Source of the DNA: Duganella rivi
GTDB taxonomy: Bacteria > Pseudomonadota > Gammaproteobacteria > Burkholderiales > Burkholderiaceae_D
Assembly: GCF_009857435.1 (NCBI RefSeq)
Contig: NZ_WWCK01000001.1
Coordinates: forward strand, 920,040-984,039
Reading direction: 5' to 3'
Length of the DNA: 64,000 bases
Under the pieces are notes generated by a model that was given only the letters and a program-made list of their open reading frames with translations, had not been told where the DNA came from and made no database searches. A program made the translations under genes and the position numbers. How positions within the stretch are numbered: position 1 is the stretch's first letter; each line of letters opens with the position of its first letter. Below are positions 21,266 through 31,387 of the stretch, piece after piece.

Positions 21266-21940
21266 GTGCTGAAGTTTATTTTCTGGTCCCTGCTCGCCGT
21301 GAACGCTGCGCTGTTTGCGTATGGACGCGGCTATCTGGGCCACTTCAGCGGCAACGAGCGCGAACCGGAACGCCTGCTCAACCAGCTCAACGCCGACAAG
21401 CTGGCCATCATCTCGGCCGAAAAAGCCAACAACGCTGCCGCTGCCGCGACAGCCGCGCCGGAAACCAAGCCGGAGGTACAAGCCTGCCTGGAAGTGGCCA
21501 GTTTTGTACTGGCCGATGCGCGCCGCTTTGAAAGCCAGCTGGAAGCGCTGAAACTGGGCGACCGCCAGTCGCGCCACAACCTGCCGGGCAGCGAGGTATC
21601 GAGCTACATCGTTTACATTCCGCCGCAAGGCAGCAAGGAAGGCGCCGACAAGAAAGCCGGCGAACTGCGCGCGCTTGGCGTCAGCAACTACTTCATCATG
21701 TCCGACAATTCCCCGCTGCGCTGGGGGATTTCGCTGGGCGTATTCAAGACTGAAGGCGCAGCACAAAACCAGCTGGCCGCGCTGATGAAGCAAGGCGTGC
21801 GCACCGCGCGCGTAGCGCCGCGCATGAGCGGCAGCAAGCTGCTGGCCTACCAGTTCCGCGACGTCGACGCCGACCTCAAAGCCAAACTGGAAAAAATCCG
21901 CGCCGGCTTCCCGAATACCGAGACCCGCAGCTGCAAGTAA
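21266..21940 (+). CDS. SPOR-like membrane-anchored protein downstream of coaX
   Basis: The 224-residue protein has one N-terminal transmembrane helix (LKFIFWSLLAVNAALFAYG), an Ala-rich linker, and a C-terminal region with the SPOR-like pattern SSYIVYIPPQGSKEGADKKA through WGISLGVFKTEGAAQNQL. Two cysteines (in EVQACLEV and at the C-terminus, SCK) might pair in the periplasm. The start codon is GTG, supported by AGAGGA at 21253-21258. Genes of this kind often follow coaX in Burkholderiales. It is convergent with the PEP-CTERM gene, five bases apart. Confidence 0.75.
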   Translation: MLKFIFWSLLAVNAALFAYGRGYLGHFSGNEREPERLLNQLNADKLAIISAEKANNAAAAATAAPETKPEVQACLEVASFVLADARRFESQLEALKLGDRQSRHNLPGSEVSSYIVYIPPQGSKEGADKKAGELRALGVSNYFIMSDNSPLRWGISLGVFKTEGAAQNQLAALMKQGVRTARVAPRMSGSKLLAYQFRDVDADLKAKLEKIRAGFPNTETRSCK

Positions 21941-21945
21941 GTCAC

Positions 21946-22872
21946 TCACATCCTGCGCTTGCGCATCGCCATCAGCAAGGGCACTCCCAGTAAGAACATC
22001 ACGCCTGGCAAGGGCTCAGGAACGCTGGACGGGATGAAGGAGTGACCGTAATCCAGTCCGCTCGCCGATGAAATCGTGAAATCCACTGCGCTGCCATCGG
22101 CCAGGCTCACAGCATCTATCCCGCCCCAATAAATCGAGTGTCCCAGGTCGGCACTGGCGCTGCCGGTGGAGACAGTTCGGCCATCGCCCACCCAGGTTTG
22201 CACTATCAGCTGGGAATGGGTGTACAGCTCCATGTTGGCCGGCACCCAGCCGTCGAAGGTGTAGAGGCCATAGGGATCTTCATCCGCCCAGTTGGCATTG
22301 TTGGTGACGAGGCTGGCCCCGTTGTTCAGGATATCCACGCGCTGGCCGGCATTCAGCCTGAACTGGGTATTACCTATGTAATGATCGAAATTCCAGGAAG
22401 CATAGGCCATCGAGTGCGTCGCATTGCCCGGGCCATTGGCCATGCTGTAGTCCACCGCCAGCGTGCCCGATACCTGGATGGTGTAATGGATTTTCACCGG
22501 CGTGCCGACTTCCAGGCCCGGAACATTGACCGTCAAGCTGTCGCTCCATTGGCCGAATGCGCCCGCGGAACTGCCAAGCGGCCCCTGCGTGTACGAGGTC
22601 GACGCAGCCGCCTTCAGCACCCCGCCGGTCACGCTGCCGGAGGCCACCGAGTGGATCGTATAGGGCGCAACCAGGCCACCGCCGCTGTCCTTGTCGCCCG
22701 AATACGCGATGTCCAGCGTATGCGGAAGTTGATCGACATAGTACTCGTTGCCGACCTCGTACCACGCCCCGGCAGTCAATGACAGGCTGGCGGTGCCGCC
22801 AACGGTTGCGGCGGAAGCGGATAAGGAAATAGCGCCCAACACCACGGCCGCGATGCAGTAATTCATTCTCAT
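21946..22872 (-). CDS. PEP-CTERM sorting-signal exported protein
   Basis: The 308-residue protein has a signal peptide (ending SASA before ATVGGTA), a beta-rich, Gly/Ser/Thr-rich body without charged clusters, and a C-terminal tripartite tag: VPEP at about 284-287, a hydrophobic helix (GVMFLLGVPLLMAM) and a basic end RKRRM. This is the hallmark of proteins cleaved by exosortase and tied to exopolysaccharide production. No exosortase gene is in the window. GAGGTG upstream supports the start at 22872 rather than ATG 22866. It is divergent from the LuxR regulator, 117 nt apart, which may control it. The body's function is unknown. Confidence 0.88.
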   Translation of the reverse strand: MRMNYCIAAVVLGAISLSASAATVGGTASLSLTAGAWYEVGNEYYVDQLPHTLDIAYSGDKDSGGGLVAPYTIHSVASGSVTGGVLKAAASTSYTQGPLGSSAGAFGQWSDSLTVNVPGLEVGTPVKIHYTIQVSGTLAVDYSMANGPGNATHSMAYASWNFDHYIGNTQFRLNAGQRVDILNNGASLVTNNANWADEDPYGLYTFDGWVPANMELYTHSQLIVQTWVGDGRTVSTGSASADLGHSIYWGGIDAVSLADGSAVDFTISSASGLDYGHSFIPSSVPEPLPGVMFLLGVPLLMAMRKRRM

Positions 22873-22989
22873 GACCCCACCTCGTTGAAATAGACCAGCA
22901 AAGACTAAAGCGGGCGTAGCAAAATCACATCATCCAAACGCATGAGGCAGTGTTATATTCACAACATGACTACTTGAGAAAACGCCATC

Positions 22990-24144
22990 ATGCCCGGTTC
23001 GGATTTTTCGCAGTTTGTCGCCAAGATTTATGATTCAGCGCTCAATCCCGGGCAGTGGGAAGTATTTCTCGTTGAACTGGCGCAGCGTTTAAACTCGCAC
23101 GGCAGCGTCATTTGGGCCAATGATTTTGAACGTAAACAAGGCGAAATCGCGCTTCCGGGAGACGCTTTTTTCGTGAATCATGGCTTCGACCCTGCCGCCC
23201 TCGAAAGCTTCACCGCTTACTACTCGGAACACAATATCTGGCTGCAGGATGAGTCCCTGCACAACGAGGGCGAGGTCGTGGTCAGTTCACAGCTGTTCCC
23301 CGACAGCCAGGTCAAGAAGACCGAGTACTGGGGAGATTGGCTAAGGCCGCAGGAAATCTTTTACAGCGCGGCGGCCGTGGTCGAAAAACGCAACAACCGC
23401 TCCGTCAACGTCACGCTGGTACGTTCCGAGCGCGCCGGCCCCTACACGCCGGCGGAACTGGCCGTGCTGCGCGAATTGATGCCGCACTTTCAGTCGGCCA
23501 TCGCGCTACATCGAAGACTGCACCAGCTAAAGGTCATCTCAGAGTCCGCAACCGAAGCGCTGGAGCGCATGTTCTGCGGCGTCATTCTCTTGGATGCGCA
23601 AGGCCGCGTGGTGCACGCCACCCGGCGCGCCTTGGCAATGCTGGAGAACAGCCTCCTATTGACCTGCATTCCGCACCGCAGATTGTCCTGCTTGCGATCG
23701 GCCGATGACGCGCGGTTGCAAAAAATACTGCACCGCGCATGCGGCATCGGCTCGGGGAACATGGAACAGGCGAACGCGGATGGCTCCATGCGCATCCCGC
23801 GTGCAGATGGCAGTTTTTTGCAGCTCTTGGTAACGCCGTTGCCATCCTGGTCTTCGCCGTTCGGTCAAAACGGAGCGGTGGCAGTCTTCCTCACGGATTC
23901 GGCCGAGGCGCAACGGAGCCTGGGTGGCGCCCTATCGAGGTTCTACCAATTGACCGAAGCGGAAGCGCGCCTGACCGAGGCGCTGGTCAACGGCAGCACC
24001 TTGCAGGAATACGCGGACAAACGGCAATTGTCGATCAATACCGTGCGTACCCAGCTCAAGGCTGCATGCGCAAAGATCGGCGTCAAGAGACAATCGGATC
24101 TGGTTCGCGTAGTTCTGACCGGGCCAGCCGTACTAGGGAAGTAA
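22990..24144 (+). CDS. LuxR-family transcriptional regulator with PAS-like region
   Basis: The 384-residue regulator has a C-terminal LuxR/GerE helix-turn-helix (about 318-375; YQLTEAEARLTEALVNG, then LSINTVRTQLKAACAKIG). The N-terminal 190 residues (FAQKIYDSAL-like opening, SQFVAKIYDSALNPGQWEVF) match the sensor part of single-domain LuxR proteins of unknown ligand. A PAS-like stretch follows (about 190-300; GVILLDAQGRVVHATRRAL). No receiver domain or autoinducer-binding Trp/Asp pattern is evident. It is divergent from the PEP-CTERM gene and ends exactly where convergent rlpA ends. Regulation of the divergent gene is inference. Confidence 0.87.
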   Translation: MPGSDFSQFVAKIYDSALNPGQWEVFLVELAQRLNSHGSVIWANDFERKQGEIALPGDAFFVNHGFDPAALESFTAYYSEHNIWLQDESLHNEGEVVVSSQLFPDSQVKKTEYWGDWLRPQEIFYSAAAVVEKRNNRSVNVTLVRSERAGPYTPAELAVLRELMPHFQSAIALHRRLHQLKVISESATEALERMFCGVILLDAQGRVVHATRRALAMLENSLLLTCIPHRRLSCLRSADDARLQKILHRACGIGSGNMEQANADGSMRIPRADGSFLQLLVTPLPSWSSPFGQNGAVAVFLTDSAEAQRSLGGALSRFYQLTEAEARLTEALVNGSTLQEYADKRQLSINTVRTQLKAACAKIGVKRQSDLVRVVLTGPAVLGK

Positions 24145-25173
24145 TCAGCGCTGCACGATGATGGGCTTGAGGCCCAGCGACGACGGCAACCCTTGCGCCG
24201 CCTGCTGCGCTTCCTGGCGCGAGGTGAACGGGCCGCCGAACAGTCGGAACACCGAACCGCCCTGCACCACTTCCAAGCCATTCAGTTTGCTCGCCAGCTT
24301 GTCGCGCACCGCTTCCGCATTTTCAGCGCGCGAGTAGGCGCCCAGTTGCAGATAGAAGCCGCCCGCCACCGCCGATACCGGCGCAACGTAGCCGGCCGGC
24401 GCGCGGTCGGCCAGCATCAGCGTTTCGATTTCTTTCGGTGCGGCTGGCGTGAGTATCAGCGGCGGTTGCGGCGTCAGGCGCGCCTTGGTGCTGACGGATA
24501 CGCCGTCGCGCGAAGCCAGCATGCGCTCGATTTCTTCCGGCAGGATGCGTTCGATTTTCAGCTCGTGGCTGCCCTTGCCCAGCAAGCCCAGTTTCAGCGC
24601 CGCCGTGTACGACACGTCGATCGCGCGATTCGCATGGAACGGACCACGGTCGTTAATTCGTACCACCACGGTTGCGCCACTGAGCATATTTGTCAGCCGC
24701 GCGTACGATGGAATTGGCAGGATCGGATGCGCCGCCGTCATCTTGTACATATCGTACGGTTCGCCGGACGAGGTGCGCTGGCCGTGGAATTTTTTACCGT
24801 ACCAGCTGCCGACGCCGATCTGCGTGAACGGCTTGTCGTCGGTGATCGGCGTGTAGGTCTTGCCGAAGACGACGTAAGGCCGGTTGGAACGCGGGATCGG
24901 CGGATCGTTGCGCACGTCGGCGTCCGGCGTATCGGCCAGGTTCGGCGGCGGCGAATCGCCCGGGCCATCGTCCTGGTAGTAGCCGCCGCGCCCCGAGTTC
25001 GCGGGCGGCAGCACCGGCAGCGACGGATCGGGCTTGGAGGTGGATGGCGATTTAATCACCGGCCCCGTGGTTTGCACGGGACGCGGCGTAGGCTGCGTCG
25101 CAATCGGCGCGCTGCCGCAACCGGCCAAGACCAGCGCCGTGGCCAAGGTGGAAAGCTTGATAAGGGGGCGCAT
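24145..25173 (-). CDS. rlpA: Septal ring lytic transglycosylase RlpA-type lipoprotein with SPOR domain
   Basis: This is a 342-residue outer-membrane lipoprotein precursor with lipobox LAGC (Cys19). It has a Pro/Ser-rich linker, an RlpA double-psi beta-barrel (about 115-215) with the catalytic-type residues in GVGSWYGKKFHGQRTSSGE and RINDRGPFHANRAIDVS, and a C-terminal SPOR domain (GGFYLQLGAYSRAENAEAV to the end). In Pseudomonas aeruginosa RlpA cuts naked glycan strands. It is the last gene of the mre-mrd operon, with a TGATG coupling to rodA. Its stop abuts the LuxR stop. Confidence 0.94.
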   Translation of the reverse strand: MRPLIKLSTLATALVLAGCGSAPIATQPTPRPVQTTGPVIKSPSTSKPDPSLPVLPPANSGRGGYYQDDGPGDSPPPNLADTPDADVRNDPPIPRSNRPYVVFGKTYTPITDDKPFTQIGVGSWYGKKFHGQRTSSGEPYDMYKMTAAHPILPIPSYARLTNMLSGATVVVRINDRGPFHANRAIDVSYTAALKLGLLGKGSHELKIERILPEEIERMLASRDGVSVSTKARLTPQPPLILTPAAPKEIETLMLADRAPAGYVAPVSAVAGGFYLQLGAYSRAENAEAVRDKLASKLNGLEVVQGGSVFRLFGGPFTSRQEAQQAAQGLPSSLGLKPIIVQR

Positions 25174-26288
25174 CAGGTTTGCACCAGTTTGCGGTGACGC
25201 TGGATGCTCATCAAGATGCCGGCGCCGAGGCCCAGCGTCAGCAGCGCAGTGCCGCCATAGCTCATGAACGGCAGCGGCACGCCCACCACCGGCAGGATGC
25301 CGCTCACCATGCCCATGTTGACGAAGGCGTAGGTGAAGTAAATCATGGTGACTGCACCGGCCAGCAAGCGGGTAAAGAAGTTGGGCGCATTCCCGGCGAT
25401 CATCAGGCCGCGGCCGATCAGCATCAGGTACAGCACCATCAACACCAGGTTACCGATCAGGCCAAACTCCTCCGAGTACACGGCGAAGATAAAGTCGGTG
25501 GTGCGCTCCGGGATGAATTCCAGGTGGGCCTGCGTGCCGTGCGTCCAGCCCTTGCCGGTGATGCCGCCCGAACCGACCGCAATCGTCGACTGGATAATGT
25601 GGAAGCCCTTGCCCAGCGGGTCGGTGGTTGGATCGATCAGCGTCATCACGCGCTCGCGCTGGTAATCGTGCAGCACCGACCAGATCACCGGCAGCGCGGC
25701 ACCGGCGGCGACAAACAATCCGATCAAGGCTTTCCAAGCCAGGCCGGCGAGGAAGATCACGCAGAAGCCGGCGGCGACCACCAGCAGCGCCGTGCCAAGA
25801 TCCGGCTGGCGCACGATCAAGCCGACCGGCACCGCCAGCAGCAGCGCCGCAATCGCATACGATTGCCACGTCAGGTGGCCGGCGCGGCTCTGGAAGAACC
25901 ACGCCAGCATCAGCGGCGTGACGATTTTCATGAATTCGGACGGCTGGATATCGACCACGCCGATGTGCAGCCAGCGCCGCGCACCCAGCTTGATGGTGCC
26001 GAACAGCGCGACGCAGACCAATAGGAATACGCCGAAGGCATAGGCCGGCACGGCGATCCGCATCATCATCTGCGGCGAGATATTCGCCACCAGCCACATG
26101 ACGAAGAAGGACAGGAAGATGTTACGTATCTGGTCTTCCATCTTGCCGGGAATGCCGATACTGGCCGAGAATAGCGTAATCATGCTGACGGTTAGCAGCA
26201 TGATGATGATGGCGGTCAGCGGGCCGTCAAAGACGGTGAAGTATGGCCGCATGCGACGCCACAGCGAACGTCTTTCGTGTATGCGCAT
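25173..26288 (-). CDS. rodA: Rod-shape SEDS peptidoglycan polymerase RodA
   Basis: RodA is the SEDS-family glycosyltransferase of the elongasome and works with PBP2. The 371 residues form about ten transmembrane helices. Family segments are GARRWLHIGVVDIQPSEFMK, RQPDLGTALLV with the catalytic Asp region, GIDP-equivalent LIDPTTDPLGKGFHIIQS, GSGGITGKGW and a C-terminal FMSYGGTALLTLGLG. It lies 9 nt after mrdA and one base overlaps rlpA. The linkage to mreBCD and mrdA supports the role. Confidence 0.97.
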   Translation of the reverse strand: MRIHERRSLWRRMRPYFTVFDGPLTAIIIMLLTVSMITLFSASIGIPGKMEDQIRNIFLSFFVMWLVANISPQMMMRIAVPAYAFGVFLLVCVALFGTIKLGARRWLHIGVVDIQPSEFMKIVTPLMLAWFFQSRAGHLTWQSYAIAALLLAVPVGLIVRQPDLGTALLVVAAGFCVIFLAGLAWKALIGLFVAAGAALPVIWSVLHDYQRERVMTLIDPTTDPLGKGFHIIQSTIAVGSGGITGKGWTHGTQAHLEFIPERTTDFIFAVYSEEFGLIGNLVLMVLYLMLIGRGLMIAGNAPNFFTRLLAGAVTMIYFTYAFVNMGMVSGILPVVGVPLPFMSYGGTALLTLGLGAGILMSIQRHRKLVQT

Positions 26289-26297
26289 GATGGATCC

Positions 26298-28346
26298 TTA
26301 TTGTTTCTTCCGTGCCGGCGCAACCGGCGCAGGTGCAGGTGCGGCGGCCGGCGTTGGCGGCGGCGCCGGTGCAGGCGCCGGTTCGCGGCGTGCCTCGGCC
26401 GCAGCGGCGGCAGCTTCGGCGGCCTCCGGGTCTTCAATCGGCACGAATTCGACCGCGTCTTCCTTCGGCACCTTGGTGGTTTCCTTGTCCGCTGGGCGCT
26501 TGCCCAGCAAATAGAAGTCGAGAGCCTTGCGCGCGATCGGCGCGGCAATCTCCGCGCCCCAGCCGGCGTTTTCCACCACCATGGCAACCACGATCTTCGG
26601 CTTGTCGGCCGGTGCGAAGGCGGTGTACAGGGCGTTGTCGCGCAGGCGTTCGGCCAGTGCGGCGGCGTTGTACTTCTCGTTGGCCTTGATGCCCACCACC
26701 TGCGCCGTGCCGGTCTTGCCGCCGGAGGTGTAGGCAGCGTTGGCGAAGGCGCGGTAGGCAGTGCCGCCCGGCTCCGAGTTCACGCCCACCATCGCGCTCT
26801 TGATGATGTCGATGTTTTCCTGCTTGAGCGGAATGCGGTAGCTTTCGCTCGGCACGGTGAGCTTGCGCGCGCGGGTGCCGCCGTCTTCGACGATCTTGAC
26901 CAGGTGCGGCTTCATCACGATGCCGTTGTTGGCCAGGTTGGCCATGGCGTGAGCGATCTGCAGCGGCGTGTACGAGTTGAAGCCGGAACCGTTACTGACC
27001 GAGATGGTATCGCCGCCGACCCACTTGCCGGCATTGCCCTTGAAGCGTTTGCGCTTCCATTCCTTGGACGGCAGCACACCGGTCTTTTCGTTATCGAGGT
27101 CGATGCCGGTTTTTTCACCGAAGCCGAACGGCTTCATGAAAGTAGTAATCGCATCGATACCCATGTCGTTACCAAGCTGGTAGTAGTAGGTATTGCAGGA
27201 GACGATGACCGAGCGGCGCAAGTCGACGTTACCGTGGCCGCCCACTTTATCGTCGCGGAACTTGTGGCCGCCGAGGTAGAAGTAGCCGGGATCAGGATAG
27301 GCTTGGGCCGCATTGCGCTTGCCCAGCTCCAGCGCCGCCAGCGCCATGAACGGCTTGAACGTGGAACCCGGCGCGTAGGTGCCGGACAACGGACGGTTGA
27401 CCATCGGGCGATCAAGAGAAGTATTCAGTTCATTCCAGCTTTGCGAGTCGATGCCGTCCACGAACAGGTTGGGGTCGTAGCCGGGACGCGAGACGTAGGC
27501 GAGGATGTCGCCGGTCTCCGGTTCGATGGCGACAAACGCGCCGCGCCATTCGCCGAACGCTTCTTCCACCACCTTTTGCAGTTCGATGTCGATCGACAGG
27601 ATCAGGTTATTGCCCGGCGTAGCAGCGGTGCGCGACAAGGTGCGGATGGCGCGGCCGCCGGCCGAGACTTCCACTTCCTCGTAGCCGGTCTGGCCGTGCA
27701 GCTGCTTCTCGTAGCTTTTTTCCAGGCCCTCTTTGCCGATATGGTCGGTGCCCTTGTAATTCGGGCCGTCGTCGGTGGCTTCGATGGCCTTGATTTCGGA
27801 TTGATTAATACGGCCGATGTAGCCGATCACGTGCGATGCGGTTTCACCCAGCGGATACTGGCGGAACAAGCGCGCCTGCACCTCGACGCCGGGAAAGCGG
27901 AAACGCTGCGCGGTGAAGCGCGCGACTTCTTCGTCGGTGAGGCGGGTGCGCAGCGGCACGCTTTCGAAGCCCTTGGATTCATCGAGCAGTTTTTTAAAAC
28001 GCTTGCGGTCTTTGATATCCACCGTCACCAGCTTGGACAGCTCGTCGATCGCTTCATCCAGCGTGGTGTGCAGCTTGGACGGCGTGATCTCCAGCGTGAA
28101 AGCCGAGTAGTTACGCGCGAGTACCACGCCGTTGCGATCGAGGATCAAGCCGCGATTCGGCACGATAGGCACGATGGCGATGCGGTTCTCTTCCGCCTTC
28201 ACGGCAAAGTCGCTGTACTTCACGACTTGCAGCCAGATGAAGCGCAGCAGCAGCAAGCCGAAACAGAAAAACACCAGCCCGCCGAGCACCGTCAGGCGCA
28301 GGCGGAACTGTTGAAGTTCGCGCTGATTGTCCTTAATTTCAGTCAT
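26298..28346 (-). CDS. mrdA: Penicillin-binding protein 2 (elongation transpeptidase)
   Basis: PBP2 crosslinks peptidoglycan in the lateral wall. In 682 residues it has an N-terminal transmembrane helix (about 15-40), a pedestal/dimerisation region (about 60-230; VPNRGLILDRNG), and the transpeptidase domain. The catalytic Ser is in GSTFKPF near residue 328 (SxxK), followed by SNGSG (SxN) and KTGTAQ (KTG). The last about 45 residues are Ala/Pro-rich and end in basic ARKKQ, a tail similar in style to other envelope proteins in this window. It is in the mreBCD-mrdA-rodA-rlpA operon. Confidence 0.97.
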   Translation of the reverse strand: MTEIKDNQRELQQFRLRLTVLGGLVFFCFGLLLLRFIWLQVVKYSDFAVKAEENRIAIVPIVPNRGLILDRNGVVLARNYSAFTLEITPSKLHTTLDEAIDELSKLVTVDIKDRKRFKKLLDESKGFESVPLRTRLTDEEVARFTAQRFRFPGVEVQARLFRQYPLGETASHVIGYIGRINQSEIKAIEATDDGPNYKGTDHIGKEGLEKSYEKQLHGQTGYEEVEVSAGGRAIRTLSRTAATPGNNLILSIDIELQKVVEEAFGEWRGAFVAIEPETGDILAYVSRPGYDPNLFVDGIDSQSWNELNTSLDRPMVNRPLSGTYAPGSTFKPFMALAALELGKRNAAQAYPDPGYFYLGGHKFRDDKVGGHGNVDLRRSVIVSCNTYYYQLGNDMGIDAITTFMKPFGFGEKTGIDLDNEKTGVLPSKEWKRKRFKGNAGKWVGGDTISVSNGSGFNSYTPLQIAHAMANLANNGIVMKPHLVKIVEDGGTRARKLTVPSESYRIPLKQENIDIIKSAMVGVNSEPGGTAYRAFANAAYTSGGKTGTAQVVGIKANEKYNAAALAERLRDNALYTAFAPADKPKIVVAMVVENAGWGAEIAAPIARKALDFYLLGKRPADKETTKVPKEDAVEFVPIEDPEAAEAAAAAAEARREPAPAPAPPPTPAAAPAPAPVAPARKKQ

Positions 28347-28359
28347 GCTAAGCGCGCAG

Positions 28360-28872
28360 TCAGATCGGGCGGGTGTGATCGCGGTCTACCGCGCGGCGTT
28401 GTGGCGCCAGCAGCAGCCAGGTCGCCAGCGGCCACAGGGCCGATGCCACCACGCTTTCGATGAAGTAGAACCAGCCGGGGAATTTACCGGACACGAAGAA
28501 GCGCACCACCAGTTGCACCGACTGCGCCATCAGCAGCAGCGGAAACACGTGCATGGCTTGCGTCCAGATCGGGAACCACAGCATCCGGCGATGCAGCATG
28601 ATGGCGAAGTAGGACAGCAGCGTGTACGACAGCGCGTTCTCGCCGAGCAGCGTGGCGTCGTGCACGTCCATCAGCAGGCCGAGGAAGAAGGCGGTGCCGA
28701 TGCCGACCTTGCGCGGCTGGTGCACGCCCCAGAACACCAGCAGCAGCGCCACGAAATCGGGCACGCCGACGAACTGGCCCCACGGCAGCAGGTTCAGAAG
28801 GAAGGCGCAGAACAAGCTAAACGCGATGAACAGCGGGCTAACCGGCAGCAGAATATAGTGCGGACGATTCAT
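28360..28872 (-). CDS. mreD: Rod shape-determining protein MreD
   Basis: This is a 170-residue integral membrane protein with about five helices, a typical MreD (LLPWGQFVGVPDFVALLLVFW; FFLGLLMDVHDATLLGENAL). The conserved GLLMD segment identifies it. The start overlaps the mreC stop by four bases (28869-28872). MreD links MreC, RodA and PBP2 in the elongasome. Confidence 0.95.
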   Translation of the reverse strand: MNRPHYILLPVSPLFIAFSLFCAFLLNLLPWGQFVGVPDFVALLLVFWGVHQPRKVGIGTAFFLGLLMDVHDATLLGENALSYTLLSYFAIMLHRRMLWFPIWTQAMHVFPLLLMAQSVQLVVRFFVSGKFPGWFYFIESVVASALWPLATWLLLAPQRRAVDRDHTRPI

Positions 28873-30038
28873 CGTGCCGGCTCCTTGGATTGATTGGCGT
28901 GCGGCGCGGCAGGCGCAGTCGCAGCGGCAGGCTTGGCGCCGGCGGGCGGCGTCGCTGCCGGCGTGGCCGCTGCGGCGTCGGTGGCGGCAGGCTTCGGCGC
29001 GGGCGCTGGTGGCGGCGGCATCACCGGCATCAGGCCGGGCGCACCGTTGGGCGCAGCGGCGGCAGGTGCGGTGGTGGCAGCAGGTGTAGCACCGGCTGCA
29101 GGCTGACCTTCAGCGCCCTCTTTCGGCACGTCCTTAATCGGCGCCATCTTGTTATTGTGCTTGCGCAGTGCGCGCGGCTCTTCATCTGCCGGACGCGCAG
29201 GCATCTCCGGCGTCGACATCAAAATCAGCAACTGCGTGTTGTTCATGATGCCGGCCAGCGGCTGGCAAATCACACCGCCAAACGAACCACCGGCGCTGTT
29301 CTCCACCTGCGTCACACGCGCCACTGCCAGACCGGCCGGATACACACCGTCCAGTCCAGAAGTCACCACGATATCGCCCACCTGGATATCCGCATTCGGC
29401 GCAGTAAAGCGCAGCTCCAGGTTGCCGGCCTTGCCGCGGCCATAAGCCACGCTACGCAAGCCATTGCGCAGCAGCTGCACCGGAATCGCCTGCTCCTTGT
29501 CGGACAGCAGCGTTACCTCGGAGGTGAACGGGAACACGCGCGTGACTTGGCCCACCACGCCCTGGTTGTCGATCACCGGCAAGCCAAGCGTCACATCGTG
29601 GCGCGTGCCGCGATCGAGAATAATCTTGCGGCTGTTGACATCGCGCGCGTCGTACAGCACATCGGCCAGCATCGACTTCACCGGCAAATGCTGGCGCGCG
29701 TCCAACAGGCGGCGCAACTGCGCATTCTCGGCAGCCTGCAACTGCGCCTGCTGCAAAGCCTGCGAACTGAGGATCTGCTGGCGGCGCAACTCGCGCACCT
29801 GCTTTTCCATCGATGACAAAGTAGAGAAATAATCGCCGACGCCGTAGATGGCGTCGCGCGGCAGCAAGGCCGCCATTTGCAGCGGATACAGCACGGTACC
29901 GGCAACCTGCCGTACCGTCGTCAGAGTCCGCATATGCGAGTCAACCAGCAGCAGTGCAATCGATATGCACGCGAACACCGTCATCTTGACCCGGGCCGAG
30001 GCGCCTTGCTTAAAAAGTGGCGGAGGACTGTATTCCAT
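28869..30038 (-). CDS. mreC: Rod shape-determining protein MreC
   Basis: The 389-residue bitopic protein begins MEYSPPPLFKQGASARVK, the usual MreC opening. It has a transmembrane helix (about 20-40), a coiled coil (about 65-105; VRELRRQQILSSQALQQAQ) and the paired beta-barrel domain (about 110-265; LPVIDNQGVVGQV). After residue 285 comes a long Ala/Pro-rich periplasmic tail that many homologues lack or have shorter. ATG 30038 is preferred because the in-frame TTG at 30047 has no ribosome site. A stable hairpin separates it from mreB. Confidence 0.96.
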   Translation of the reverse strand: MEYSPPPLFKQGASARVKMTVFACISIALLLVDSHMRTLTTVRQVAGTVLYPLQMAALLPRDAIYGVGDYFSTLSSMEKQVRELRRQQILSSQALQQAQLQAAENAQLRRLLDARQHLPVKSMLADVLYDARDVNSRKIILDRGTRHDVTLGLPVIDNQGVVGQVTRVFPFTSEVTLLSDKEQAIPVQLLRNGLRSVAYGRGKAGNLELRFTAPNADIQVGDIVVTSGLDGVYPAGLAVARVTQVENSAGGSFGGVICQPLAGIMNNTQLLILMSTPEMPARPADEEPRALRKHNNKMAPIKDVPKEGAEGQPAAGATPAATTAPAAAAPNGAPGLMPVMPPPPAPAPKPAATDAAAATPAATPPAGAKPAAATAPAAPHANQSKEPAR

Positions 30039-30055
30039 GACTTCCAATAAGCATC

Positions 30056-30077
30056 GGGGCCGCTGTTTCGCGGCCCC
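30056..30077 (-). other. GC-rich hairpin between mreB and mreC
   Basis: GGGGCCGC (30056-30063) and GCGGCCCC (30070-30077) form a perfect 8-bp stem with a 6-nt loop, filling most of the 50-nt gap. There is no U-tract on the minus strand, so it is not a standard terminator; it may attenuate or set the mRNA end after mreB, whose product is needed in excess over MreC and MreD. Confidence 0.5.
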
Positions 30078-30088
30078 GTTTCGTCAGA

Positions 30089-31213
<1,125 letters not shown>

Positions 31214-31387
31214 TCAGCGCCGACAACGCATCAACCCGCCATTCTACCTTATAATTTGACTGTGATTTATCGAAAATCCACGCAAAAGTGTGGTGCTTGA
31301 GGCCGCGATTTAAGCGGCATTCGCCGGTGGTTGAAGGCGAATAGGCAGAAATTCAAGTTTTTTATCAATATTACAATTAATCCCGCC

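Noticed and set aside
28890..29816. Long plus-strand frame across mreC
   Set aside because: Its Arg/Gly-rich translation comes from the mirror of the mreC Ala/Pro tail; there is no independent support.
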